Of a DNA stretch of 64,000 nucleotides, positions 18,213 to 28,500 are shown in pieces; position 1 is the stretch's first letter, and each line of letters begins with the position of its first letter. The translations under genes were made by a program, and so were the position numbers. The notes beneath the pieces were generated by a model. The model was not told the DNA's origin, ran no database searches, and saw only the letters and a list, made by a program, of their open reading frames with translations. The stretch lies in NCBI RefSeq assembly GCF_900109045.1, contig NZ_FNYL01000007.1, positions 350,695-414,694 on the forward strand, in the 5' to 3' direction. Origin of the DNA: Dyadobacter sp. SG02. GTDB taxonomy: Bacteria > Bacteroidota > Bacteroidia > Cytophagales > Spirosomataceae.

Positions 18213-18791
18213 GTGCATGAGTTAGGTGATTTATCGGATTATCAGCTCCTGAAAGCGTTTCAGGAAGGCTCCTTAGCGGCGTTTGAGGAAATCCACCGGC
18301 GTTACTTCGGGCGGCTGTATGCGCATGCATTCAAAATGCTGGGCAATGCCGCAGATGCCCAAGATGTCGTGCAGGAGGTTTTTATTACACTCTGGACGAA
18401 AGGTGCTGCGATTCAGCTGCATACCGGGTTGTCAGGGTATTTGTACACGTCCGTGCGCAACCGCGTGCTCAACCTGATCGAGCAGGACAAAACGTACCGG
18501 CACCACCTCGACGCGCTCGCGACGTTCCTCGGCGAGGTGCCGATTTCGGCCGGTAATGCAGCCGACGAAGAGTTGTTATTCTCCATTTTTGAAGCCGAAA
18601 TAGACAAGCTGCCGCGAAAAATGAAGGAAGTTTTCGAGCTCCGCAGGCAGGGCGATTTGTCTTATTCCGAGATCGCCGAACAGCTTTCGCTCTCGGACCA
18701 TACCGTAAAAAAACAAATCAGTAATGCAATCAAGATATTGAGGGACAGGTTGATACAGTGGAAATCGCAGCTGGTCGTATTATTTTTTTAA
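18213..18791 (+). CDS. ECF RNA polymerase sigma factor (Bacteroidota FecI-like)
   Basis: The 192-residue protein has sigma region 2 (FGRLYAHAFKMLGNAADAQD then VVQEVFITLW, about 30-63). Region 4 contains the helix-turn-helix RQGDLSYSEIAEQLSLSDHTV and following residues near 148-170. It belongs to the sigma-70 family of Bacteroidota polysaccharide/iron-uptake loci. It is followed by its FecR-type anti-sigma gene and an STN-containing SusC, the three parts of a cell-surface signalling system, so it probably drives the operon that follows. The final codons lie in a T7A7 palindrome (18782-18797). Confidence 0.93.
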   Translation: MHELGDLSDYQLLKAFQEGSLAAFEEIHRRYFGRLYAHAFKMLGNAADAQDVVQEVFITLWTKGAAIQLHTGLSGYLYTSVRNRVLNLIEQDKTYRHHLDALATFLGEVPISAGNAADEELLFSIFEAEIDKLPRKMKEVFELRRQGDLSYSEIAEQLSLSDHTVKKQISNAIKILRDRLIQWKSQLVVLFF

Positions 18792-18857
18792 AAAAATCTA
18801 CTACTAAATGCATTCCTCCCTGTCATAGTGTTGAATTGCAATTCAAACCAAACCATC

Positions 18858-19853
18858 ATGGACCAGCAGCAGGTGAGCGATTTGTTGACGAAATACCGGC
18901 TCGGACGATGTACGGAGGAAGAAAAGGCGGCGATTACGCAATGGTACGCGAGTGCCGCAAAAGCTCAGCCCGATCTTCCCGAAAACCTCGACCTCGAAGC
19001 TGCGCGGGAGCATTCGTGGACAAATATCCTGGCGGCAGTCCGCCCACACACTTTTGACGTCCGGCAGGAAGCCCGGGTACGGCCAGTAGTTGCGCTTTAC
19101 ATGGCAGCGGCTGTCGCAGCCATGCTTTGCATCGGGTTTTTCTGGTTCGGTGGTGGCCTGCGAGACCAAAATGCCGGAAGTGCGGCGCGAATGGTCACGG
19201 CCAGCGCGTTACCCGGCGAAGTGAAAACCTACCGGTTGCCCGACAGTTCGCTTGTGACGCTCAACGGCGGTACTTCCATCCGCTTTCCCGGGAAATTCGG
19301 AGGCGGCGCACGCGAAATCGTGATTACCGACGGCGAGGCCTATTTCGATGTAAAACACGATGCGGAACACCCGTTCGTGGTGAATGCGGGCCGGACGCAG
19401 ACGCAGGTACTCGGGACGGTATTCTCGGTACGCGCTTACAGGAGCCTGAGCGACGTAAGGGTTACAGTAGCGAGCGGTAAGGTAGGCGTTCGCAATGCGA
19501 GCGGTTACCCCGAGATGCAAACGGCTTTCCTGCTTCCCGACGAGCAACTGGTGGTCGACAACCAGAGCGGCGGGGTGCGGAAGGGCCATGTGCAAGCGCA
19601 CTTGCTGGCGGGATGGATCCGCGGGGCGCTGGATTTCAATAATGAAGACCTGAAAACCATTGCCTTGCTGCTGGAAAAGAAATTCAATGTGCCTGTCCGC
19701 GTAGACGGCAAGCGTCTGGAAGAACAGCGGCTTACGGCGCGGTTCAGGGCGGAGGAAACGCTGGACGATATTCTCGGGACGCTGGCCATGGCGGGTAGTT
19801 TCAGCTACCGGCACGCGGCCGGACAGGTACTGATCTCAATGAACGAGCATTAA
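18858..19853 (+). CDS. FecR-family anti-sigma factor
   Basis: With the ATG at 18858 the protein is 331 residues; an in-frame GTG at 18828 adds 10 unlikely residues. It has a cytoplasmic N-terminus that would hold the sigma factor, one membrane helix at about 77-98, and a periplasmic FecR domain (YRLPDSSLVTLNGGTSIRFP through ITDGEAYFDV and FVVNAGRTQTQVLGT, about 125-220). The C-terminal DUF4974 domain includes FNNEDLKTIALLLEKKFNV. It should relay ligand binding from the STN domain of the SusC at 19866 to the sigma factor at 18213. Confidence 0.94.
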   Translation: MDQQQVSDLLTKYRLGRCTEEEKAAITQWYASAAKAQPDLPENLDLEAAREHSWTNILAAVRPHTFDVRQEARVRPVVALYMAAAVAAMLCIGFFWFGGGLRDQNAGSAARMVTASALPGEVKTYRLPDSSLVTLNGGTSIRFPGKFGGGAREIVITDGEAYFDVKHDAEHPFVVNAGRTQTQVLGTVFSVRAYRSLSDVRVTVASGKVGVRNASGYPEMQTAFLLPDEQLVVDNQSGGVRKGHVQAHLLAGWIRGALDFNNEDLKTIALLLEKKFNVPVRVDGKRLEEQRLTARFRAEETLDDILGTLAMAGSFSYRHAAGQVLISMNEH

Positions 19854-19865
19854 AAAACGAAGATT

Positions 19866-22800
19866 ATGACGGTATTTTTCCGACAACACGGGCACCAGCC
19901 CCATTTAAAAAGGCTCTGGTTAGTCCTCGTCCTGATCCTCGCGCTTTTCCGGCCTGCGCTGGCGGATAGCGAGAAGACGATCAAGGACGTAAAAATCTCC
20001 ATCAGGGCCGAAAAACAGTCTTTGAAGACCATTTTAAGACAAATTGAAGACAAAAGTGGGTTCGTTTTTATTTACCAGGATAGACTAGTAAATCCATATA
20101 CTAACCTAACTTTTGACGCCCGGAATGAACCGGTCGAACAAGTACTGAACAGGCTGCTTCGCCATCGGAGCCTTGATTACGAGCAGCAAAAAGAAAAAGT
20201 GATCATCCGCGAGGCGCCGAAGCAAACCGGCGAGGCCTCCGATTCGGATGAGGTGACCGACCAGGCTATTAACGGGGTAGTGAAAGATGAAAAAGGCGAC
20301 GGACTGCCGGGCGTGACGATCCGCGTGAAAGGCAGCAATAAGGGCACGCTCACGGATGCCAACGGCGCATTCACGATCTCCGTCGGCGGTAACGACGTGC
20401 TGATATTCTCCTACATCGGTTATGTGACCGTCGAACGGGCATTGGGCGGCTCGACGAGCCTGGACATTGCCCTGAAACCGGACGAAAGCCAACTGAGCGA
20501 GGTAGTGGTGACCGGTTATACCCAAACCAAGCGCAGCGCGCAGACCGGCGCCGTGAGCACCATCGATTCCAAAGACTTTTCGCAGGTTTCCTATAACAGC
20601 GTGATCGAGAAGTTGCAGGGAACCGTGCCCGGTTTGCAGATTTCGAGCAATTCCGGCGTGCCGGGTACTTCGGTGCTGGTGCGGTTGCGCGGGGCGACGT
20701 CCATTAAGGCTGGTAACGATCCGCTGTATGTGGTCGATGGGGTTTTTATCAATAATGAAAACTTGCAGGGCCTATCTCGCGGCATGGGCGGGCAGACGCC
20801 CAACCCGCTTTCGGACCTGAACCCGGACGATATCGAGTCGGTATCCGTACTGAAAGACGCCAACGCAACAGCATTGTACGGAGCCCGCGGCGCGAATGGG
20901 GTGATCCTCATTACCACCAAGCGCGGCGCGCGCAATTCGCGTACGAAGGTGAGTATCAATGTGGAACAGGGTTATGCCAAAGCCACGAATCTCTGGCAGC
21001 TGGTAAGCGGCCCGGAACATGCCGAACTGGTAAATCTGGTGCATGTCAACGACGGTAAAACCTTCGGGACACGCCCGTTTCGCCCGGTTTCGGAGGCTAT
21101 TCCGGGTTTCCCGGCTTTCGGCAGCCCCGAAGAGCAGGGTACTTACGACCGCGTGAGCGACATTTTCCGAACGGCTTCTTTGAGCAAATACACATTATCC
21201 GTCTCCGGCGGCGATTCGCGCACCAATTTTTACCTCGGCGGCGAATACCAGAGTCAGCAATCGACGCTCAAAACACAGGATTTCAAGCGGTATTCCTTCC
21301 GTTTCAATATCGACCATTCGATTTTACCAAACCTCAAAATCGGAACCAGCAATACCCTTTCAAGTGTGCCACGCACGCTCGTGCGGGTAGGGGACGGCCC
21401 GGCGGGGTTGTTCCAGGCAGCATTGCATACGCCTACTTTTTACCCGTTTTACAATGAGGATGGCAGCTACGCGAAACCGACCGTTTTTGACAGCCATTTG
21501 GCCATTCTGGAAAATTCCGACACGCATTCGGTGAGCTTGCGGAGCATTAACAATGTGTACGCGATCTGGAATATCCTGCCGAATCTGTCCTTCAAATCCT
21601 CGTGGAGCAATGATTACAACAACTACCACGAGAAGGCTTACTACAATACCAACCTCGTGTACGGCCAGCCTGCGGGCGAGGCCAACGACGTAACGACGAT
21701 CAAGCAATCGCTCATTGCCGAGCAGTTGCTGAACTTCAATTTATCCTCCGCCAAAAGCGAATTTTCGGTGTTCGTCGGTAATACCGTTCAGAAAACCACG
21801 ACGGAGCGCGCCAGCCTGACCGGTACCGGCTTCCCGAGCAACCAATTCAAACGCATTGCCTCGGCGGCGGTACAAACAGCCTCTTCCACAGGCTCTTCCT
21901 ACGGCTTGCTGTCGTTTTTTACCGGTTTTAATTATAGTTATGACAACCGGTACAGCATTGACGGGAACGTACGCGCCGATGCTTCGTCGCGCTTCGGCGC
22001 CGATCACCGCTGGGGCTATTTCCCGTCGGTGGGTTTGGGCTGGAACATTTCCAAAGAGGCGTTTTTTCCTGAAAACAACACCTTTACCGACCTGCGTTTC
22101 AAAGCAAGCCTCGGGCTGACCGGTAACCAGGATATCGACGATTTCGCTTCACGCGGCCTTTGGGCCGGTGGTACCAACTACGGCGACCAGCCGGGTATCG
22201 CGCCGAGCCAGCTCGCCAACCCCGATCTGAAATGGGAGACCACGCGCCAGTATAACTTCGGACTTTCGGGTGCATTATTGAAGCAACGGCTCAATTTTGA
22301 ATTCAATTATTACGACAAATTCACTTACGACCTGCTGCTCGACCAGCCTGTGGCACCTAACACGGGTTTCTCGTCGGTGGTGCGGAATGTGGGCGAGATC
22401 AGCAACCGCGGGATCGAGATTTTGCTCAATTCGGTGAATGTTCGGACCAAAGATCTGGAATGGAAAGCCGTGCTGACGGTTTCGCGCAATGTAAACCGCG
22501 TGCAGAAGCTGCTGACGCCCATTACGGCAAGCTACGATATGTTCCGCGTCGTGGAAGGCCAGCCGTTGTACTCGGTGTATGCTTACAAAGAGATCGGTTT
22601 GAATGCCGAGAATGGTAATGCGGTTTACGAGGATGTGAATAAGGACGGTAAGATCACAGTCGACGACCAGCGCATTGTAGGTAATGTGTGGCCGAAGTTC
22701 GAAGGTGCTTTCCGGAACACATTGTCTTTCAAAGGTCTAGATCTCAACCTGAATTTTTATTACAAATATGGCAGCTCGGCTTACAACTACACCGCCTACT

Positions 22801-23222
22801 TCCTCGAAACGGCCGGTACCCGTGGCGTGACGCGCTCGATCCAGAAAAGTTCGCTCAACTACTGGAAAAAGCCGGGCGATACCGGCGTGCTGCCCCGCCC
22901 GACCAACCTTACCAATCCTGACGGCAGCCTGAACTACTTCCGTACCGGGAACAGCCGCTACCTGGAAGATGCTTCCTACCTGCGCCTGCGGGATGTGACG
23001 ATCAGTTATAACCTGCCGAAAGGCGTGGCATCGGCCATCCGCGCATCGGCTGCTAGGCTGTACCTGACGGCTTCGAACCTCTGGACGCTCACCAATTATT
23101 CGGGGCCCGATCCCGAGGTAAACGTAGCTGCCGACAGCCGCAACGGGCTCGTGCAGGGGCTGGATTTTGGTACGCCGCCGCAGCCAAAATCGGTGGTACT
23201 GGGTGTGAATCTGAGTTTTTAA
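19866..23222 (+). CDS. SusC/RagA transporter with STN signalling domain (pair B)
   Basis: This 1118-residue protein has a signal anchor at about 15-34 (ending ALAD). An STN (secretin and TonB N-terminal) domain follows at about 40-115, including LKTILRQIEDKSGFVFIYQ. A carboxypeptidase-D-like domain (about 134-215), the linker LSEVVVTGYTQTKRSAQTG, a plug with LYVVDGVFI and the ARGANGVILITTKRG motif, and the barrel follow. It is the only one of three SusC proteins here with STN, which fits its position directly after sigma/FecR. Its barrel closely resembles that of the SusC at 25562, including the shared segment RPFRPVSE. Its gene starts 12 bp after the FecR gene. Confidence 0.96.
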   Translation: MTVFFRQHGHQPHLKRLWLVLVLILALFRPALADSEKTIKDVKISIRAEKQSLKTILRQIEDKSGFVFIYQDRLVNPYTNLTFDARNEPVEQVLNRLLRHRSLDYEQQKEKVIIREAPKQTGEASDSDEVTDQAINGVVKDEKGDGLPGVTIRVKGSNKGTLTDANGAFTISVGGNDVLIFSYIGYVTVERALGGSTSLDIALKPDESQLSEVVVTGYTQTKRSAQTGAVSTIDSKDFSQVSYNSVIEKLQGTVPGLQISSNSGVPGTSVLVRLRGATSIKAGNDPLYVVDGVFINNENLQGLSRGMGGQTPNPLSDLNPDDIESVSVLKDANATALYGARGANGVILITTKRGARNSRTKVSINVEQGYAKATNLWQLVSGPEHAELVNLVHVNDGKTFGTRPFRPVSEAIPGFPAFGSPEEQGTYDRVSDIFRTASLSKYTLSVSGGDSRTNFYLGGEYQSQQSTLKTQDFKRYSFRFNIDHSILPNLKIGTSNTLSSVPRTLVRVGDGPAGLFQAALHTPTFYPFYNEDGSYAKPTVFDSHLAILENSDTHSVSLRSINNVYAIWNILPNLSFKSSWSNDYNNYHEKAYYNTNLVYGQPAGEANDVTTIKQSLIAEQLLNFNLSSAKSEFSVFVGNTVQKTTTERASLTGTGFPSNQFKRIASAAVQTASSTGSSYGLLSFFTGFNYSYDNRYSIDGNVRADASSRFGADHRWGYFPSVGLGWNISKEAFFPENNTFTDLRFKASLGLTGNQDIDDFASRGLWAGGTNYGDQPGIAPSQLANPDLKWETTRQYNFGLSGALLKQRLNFEFNYYDKFTYDLLLDQPVAPNTGFSSVVRNVGEISNRGIEILLNSVNVRTKDLEWKAVLTVSRNVNRVQKLLTPITASYDMFRVVEGQPLYSVYAYKEIGLNAENGNAVYEDVNKDGKITVDDQRIVGNVWPKFEGAFRNTLSFKGLDLNLNFYYKYGSSAYNYTAYFLETAGTRGVTRSIQKSSLNYWKKPGDTGVLPRPTNLTNPDGSLNYFRTGNSRYLEDASYLRLRDVTISYNLPKGVASAIRASAARLYLTASNLWTLTNYSGPDPEVNVAADSRNGLVQGLDFGTPPQPKSVVLGVNLSF

Positions 23223-23226
23223 TGGA

Positions 23227-24564
23227 ATGATGATGAAAAAATTAAACATAGGATTGATTCTGGCCGCATTATGGCTCTCATCCTGCTCCGACCTGCTGAA
23301 TACCGAACCCGAGCAGAACATTTCCGACGAAGGGGTGATCGTGGACGAAAAATCGGCCAATACGGCACTCGTGGGTGTTTATGACGCATTACAGGGCTAC
23401 GCCACTTCCAATATTATCGGTGTGGACCTGGCCTCGGATAATGTGGTCAACTACAACAACCAGAACAACCTGGTGCCCGATCTCACGCCCAACAATGCGG
23501 GTGGCGGCTTTTCGGCGATCTACAAGATGATTAACCAGGCCAACTTTATTATCCACCTCGTTCCGGGTGTGCAGGATGGCTTTTTTACCCAGGAAGAGCG
23601 GAACCAGGTGCTTGGTGAAGCTTACTTCCTGCGTGCATTGGGTTACCTCGATCTGGTGAAAACCTACGGCGGTGTGCAGCTCGTACTCACACCCGCAACA
23701 GGTCCGGATACGCACAAAGGCACGAAACGGAGCACCGCGCAGGAGACTTACGCGCAAATCGGCGCGGACCTCGATCAGGCCGAGCAGCTTTTGAAAGAAA
23801 CTATTAACCGCACCCGTGCGACGCGGTTTTCGGTGTATGCATTGAAAGCGCGGTATTTCACCTATTTGCAAAACTGGGAGCAAGCTGAAATCAATGCCTC
23901 GAAGGTGATTGCCCAGGCAGGTTTTAAACTGGTAAAACCCTATTCCGCGTTCTTTACCGGCAAAACCACCGACGAATCGATCTTCGAACTCGTTTACAGT
24001 ACTTCCGACCGCAACTCGTTCTATACCAACTGGCTTTCGCCTGCCGATGGTGGTCGTCACGATTACATTCCAGCACGCGAGTTCGTGAGCCTGCTGCTCG
24101 ATCCGGCCAAAGGCGGCGCACGTAAAAGCTTGCTGAAACAGACCGCCGAAGGCTCCTGGGATCTGATCCAGTACGGAAAACCCGACGGTTCCAGCTCGGT
24201 ATTCGTCCTGCGCATAGCCGAGCAGTACCTGATCCGCGCCGAAGCCCGGGCCAGCAAGGCCACGCCGGATTTCACGGGCGCGCTCGCGGACCTGAATACG
24301 ATCCGTTCCCGCTCGGACGTACCCGCATCCGCGCTCACGCCCGCGTCGGGCAAGGAGGCGATCAACCTCGCGATCCTTGAAGAGCGCCGTCTCGAACTGC
24401 CTTTTGAAGGGCACCGCTTCGTGGATGTAGTGCGCACGGGCCGCTCGGCGACGATTTTCGGGGCTATTAATGCCAACCGCAAGAACCCGGATTTCAACAT
24501 CCTGCCCATTCCGCTGTCGGCGATCCAGACCGACGCCGATCTTATTCAAAATCCCGGCTATTAA
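23227..24564 (+). CDS. SusD/RagB outer-membrane lipoprotein (pair B)
   Basis: The 445-residue protein has a lipoprotein signal (MMMKKLNIGLILAALWLSSC, Cys20). It shows SusD motifs: DEKSANTALVGVYDALQGY near 35-55, LGEAYFLRALGYLDLVKTYGG near 128-148, and a C-terminal IRIAEQ/LRIAEQYLIRAEARA segment with ILEERRLELPFEGHRFVDVVRTG. Its gene begins 4 bp after the SusC stop, so the two are a transport pair. The sequence is clearly related to the second SusD at 28603. Confidence 0.95.
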   Translation: MMMKKLNIGLILAALWLSSCSDLLNTEPEQNISDEGVIVDEKSANTALVGVYDALQGYATSNIIGVDLASDNVVNYNNQNNLVPDLTPNNAGGGFSAIYKMINQANFIIHLVPGVQDGFFTQEERNQVLGEAYFLRALGYLDLVKTYGGVQLVLTPATGPDTHKGTKRSTAQETYAQIGADLDQAEQLLKETINRTRATRFSVYALKARYFTYLQNWEQAEINASKVIAQAGFKLVKPYSAFFTGKTTDESIFELVYSTSDRNSFYTNWLSPADGGRHDYIPAREFVSLLLDPAKGGARKSLLKQTAEGSWDLIQYGKPDGSSSVFVLRIAEQYLIRAEARASKATPDFTGALADLNTIRSRSDVPASALTPASGKEAINLAILEERRLELPFEGHRFVDVVRTGRSATIFGAINANRKNPDFNILPIPLSAIQTDADLIQNPGY

Positions 24565-24582
24565 CATTCATTCCTACGAAAT

Positions 24583-25527
24583 ATGAAAAGCAAACTATTC
24601 TTTACCGCATTGCTCTCCGTGGCCATGCTCACAGCCTCCCGGGCACAGACCCCGGTTACCGTTAAGAAGAGTGCCACCACCCGCCACGGCCCGGAAAAAG
24701 GGTCGCTGATCATCATCGGCGGGGGCGGGGCTACGCCGGAAATCTGGAAGCGCTTCGTGCAGCTTGCGGGTGGAAAAGAGAAGGCCAAAATCGTGGTGAT
24801 TACGGCGGCGGGCGGCGACTCGGCGGCATTCGATACCAGGTCGGTGGATCTGGTGAAAAGGGAAACCGGCATTGCCAATGTGACTTTGCTGCATACCAAC
24901 GACCTGAAAGAAGCCAATAGCGAAAAATTCGTAGCGCCCATCCGGGCGGCTACGGGCGTGTACATCGTGGGCGGCCGCCAGTGGCGCATTGCCGATTCCT
25001 ACCTGAACACTTTGACCCACCAGGCATTCCAGGAACTGCTGGATCGCGGCGGCGTCATTTCCGGTACTTCGGCAGGGGCCAGCATTCAGGGGTCGTTTTT
25101 GTGGAGAGGCGATACAAGGGGGGCTCACATACTCGTAGGAGACCACACGCAGGGGCTGGGTTTCCTGAAAAACTCGGTGATCGATCAGCATTTGTTCCGC
25201 CGCAACCGGCAGTTCGACCTCGTGGAATTTGTGAAGAATGCACCGGAGCTGATCGGTATCGGGCTGGATGAGGCTACCTCCATTGTGGTGCAACGCGACA
25301 CGCTCGAAGTGGTCGGGCGCTCCTACGCTTCCATTTATGACTATAACACCATCATCGGCAGCGGCGCGAAGCACGTGCAGGGCAGCCGCGAGGTTTCGAC
25401 GGCGAGCAATGGACCGTTCTTCTTTTTGCATGAAGGGCAGAAGTATGATTTGAAAGAGCGGAAAGTGATCGAGGCGCCGCGGAGGCAGCAAGAGCCGGAA
25501 GCGATTTCGGGCAACAAGGGAAAATAG
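24583..25527 (+). CDS. Secreted cyanophycinase-like peptidase (family S51)
   Basis: This 314-residue protein has a signal peptide (MKSKLFFTALLSVAMLTASRAQ). The S51 signature GTSAGA places the nucleophile at Ser163, with the preceding substrate motif GGRQ at 130-133 (GGNQ in classical cyanophycinases) and a conserved His in DQHLFRRNR near 199. Cyanophycinases cleave beta-linked Asp-Arg dipeptides. A secreted copy inside a SusCD operon suggests degradation of an imported or surface-bound beta-aspartyl peptide or amide. The gene sits between two SusCD pairs, 18 bp after SusD B. Substrate assignment is inference. Confidence 0.9.
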   Translation: MKSKLFFTALLSVAMLTASRAQTPVTVKKSATTRHGPEKGSLIIIGGGGATPEIWKRFVQLAGGKEKAKIVVITAAGGDSAAFDTRSVDLVKRETGIANVTLLHTNDLKEANSEKFVAPIRAATGVYIVGGRQWRIADSYLNTLTHQAFQELLDRGGVISGTSAGASIQGSFLWRGDTRGAHILVGDHTQGLGFLKNSVIDQHLFRRNRQFDLVEFVKNAPELIGIGLDEATSIVVQRDTLEVVGRSYASIYDYNTIIGSGAKHVQGSREVSTASNGPFFFLHEGQKYDLKERKVIEAPRRQQEPEAISGNKGK

Positions 25528-25561
25528 GAGCATTCAATACCCCAAATTATAACCTGACTTA

Positions 25562-28500
25562 ATGAAAAATTATTTATTCAAAAGTCCCCGATCCGGAAGA
25601 TCGGGGCAATGGATTGCTTTGCTGGTAATGCTCTTTTGGTCCGTCAATTCCAATGCTTATGCCGGGCCGGGCGAGCTGACGGGTAAGGTGACCGACAAGG
25701 ATGGCGCGGCTTTGCCGGGTGTGAATATCCAGATTAAAGGGACTACGCAGGGAACCGTGACGGATACCGACGGGAATTTCCATATCGATGTGGCCGAAGG
25801 GCAGGAGCTGGTGGTATCGTTTATCGGCTATGTGAGCCAGCAGCTGCGTCCGGGCAGGCAGAGCAACCTCACGGTAAAGCTGGATGCGGACCAGCGGCAG
25901 CTCAATGAGGTGGTCGTGGTGGGTTATGGTACGCAGGAACGCAAGAATGTGATCGGTTCCATTACCAAAGTGGACCCAACCGATGTGAAAAGTATTCCGG
26001 TGGGCAGTTTCGACGCCCAGCTGCAAGGAAAAGTCCCCGGCGTGCAGATTACCTCCAACACCGGCGTGCCGGGCGAGGCGGTGACGGTGCGCGTCCGGGG
26101 CGCTACATCTATCAATGGCGACAACGACCCGCTGTACGTGATCGACGGCGTGTTTATGAACAGCAACAGTATGCAAACCACCAACACCGGTGGCAAGGCT
26201 ACGTCGCCCATCGCCGACATTAACCCCAACGACATCGAAAGCCTCGAAGTGCTCAAAGACGCCGAAGCCACCGCATTGTACGGCTCCCGTGGTGCCAACG
26301 GCGTGATTTTGATCACCACCAAAAGAGGTAAATACAACCAGAAGGCCAAAGTGAGCCTGAATGCATCCTACGGCTGGGCCAAAGCGGCCAAGCTCTGGGA
26401 CCTCGCCACCGGCCCCGAGCACGCACAGCTCGTGAACGAATGGTGGATCAATACCGGTAAGGACACGCCTTCGCTGAACAGAACGGAGGCTAACCGCCCG
26501 TTCCGCCCCGTTTCGGAAGGCGGCCGCGGCTTACCCGAGGAGCAAAAGACTTACGACAGGCTGGGGGAGGTGTTTCAGACCGCGCCATTGCAGAATTACG
26601 ACCTCTCGGTTTCCGGCGGAACGGCTTCTACCAAGTATTACATCGGCGGCGGCTATACCAAACAGGAATCGATTTTGAAGCCGATCACATTCAATCGGGC
26701 GAGTTTCAAGGTCAATCTGGATCAGAAGATTTCCGATAAAGTGCACGTAGGCGTGAGCAACAGCTTCGCGCGCACGTTCCGTAACCAGGCACGCGCAGGC
26801 GACGGGCCTGCGGGAGGGCTTTTGCAGGCTGCATTACATACGCCCACTTATCTTTCGCCTGCTAACGAGAACGGCGAGCTGGTTGGCCGTGCGGGTTTCG
26901 ATAATGTGACCTTGCTGCTGCAAAACTACGATGTGAAATCCGTGAGCTTGCGGTACATCGGTAACCTGTACGCCGAGGCCGACATTTTGCCTAACCTCAA
27001 ATTCCGCACGAGCTGGGGTCTGGATTTTAACAATTATGATGAAAATGAATACTGGAATACCTTCCTGATCACCGGCAGCCCGAACGGCTTCGCTTCCGCG
27101 AATAACGGACAGGCCACGACCTGGCTCAACGAACAGACGCTTTCGTATCGTCAGAAACTGGGTGCGAAACATACTTTCGGTATTCTGTTGGGTAACACCA
27201 TCCAAAGCGACCTGAATACCGGTACTGCGGCAACAGGGCGCGGTTTTGCCAATAATTCCTTTAAACTGATTTCCTCGGCCGCCACTACCACCGGTTCGAG
27301 CAGTTGGTCGAAGAAAAACCTCGCTTCGTTCTTTTCCCGCGTGGATTACAATTATGGCGGCAAATACCTGCTAGATTTCAGCATCCGCGCCGATGGCTCA
27401 TCCAGCTTCGGTGCCGATCGCAGATGGGGCTATTTCCCGTCGATTGGCGGCGGCTGGCGTGTGAAACAGGAAGGTTTTCTTAAAAATGTGGCGGTGATCA
27501 GCGATTTGAAAATCCGTGCGAGCTATGGTGTGACGGGTAATCAGAACGGCCTCGGCAGCTTTGCGGCGCTGGGACTTTGGAACAGCGGCTCGTCGTATCA
27601 GGGCAATCCGGGGATTGCTCCGCAGCAACTTGCCAACCCGGATTTGCAATGGGAGCGTACCAACCAGCTGAATGCAGGCGCCGACATTTCGTTCTTCGGC
27701 GACCGGCTGGGCATCGAGTTCAATGTTTACCGTAAATACACCAGCAATGGGTTGCTTTCGCTCACATTGCCTGCTACCACGGGTTTTGCCAACTACCGCA
27801 GCAACACCGCTGAGATCAGCAACAAAGGTTTTGAACTCGCGATCCGCTCGGTGAATTTCCAGAACAGTGCTTTTTCATGGATCACTACATTTAATGTGGC
27901 CAGGAATATCAACAAAATTGAAAAGCTGGAAAATCCGCTGGAATACGGCAGCCGAAGTTTGATTCTGTTGCAACAAGGCCATCCGCTGTATTCGTTCTGG
28001 GTGTACAAACAGCTTTACGTCGATCCGCAGACGGGTAACACCGTTTATGAGGATGTGAATAAGGACGGCAAGATCACCGTCGCCGACCGGCAGATCAACG
28101 GCAGCATCTGGCCCAAATTCTTCGGCGGGCTGACCAACTCGGTTACCTATAAAGGATTTGACCTGAATGCATTCCTCGCATTCAGCTACGGCAACAAGGT
28201 TTATAACCACAACAAGTTCTTCGGCGAAAGCGGCGGTGCCCGTGATGCGGCACGCGTGATTTTCGCGAGCAACAATGCCCGCTGGCAGAAGCCGGGTGAC
28301 GTGACCGACGTGCCGCGTCCCGACGGCGTGAATGTGAACAACTACCGCGACGGCGGGAGCCGCTGGCTGGAAGACGGTTCGTTCGTGCGGTTGCGCAACC
28401 TTACCGTCGGCTATACCGTGCCGGTGCGCCACATCAGCTCGCTCCGCATTTACGCCACGGCCAGCAACCTTTTTACCATTACCAAATACACCGGCCTTGA

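Noticed and set aside
18782..18797. T7A7 palindrome at the sigma gene end
   Set aside because: It overlaps the stop codon and is too simple to call a terminator or operator on its own.
23389..24567. 392-residue minus-strand frame opposite SusD
   Set aside because: It is a shadow of a well-supported SusD gene; no family match.
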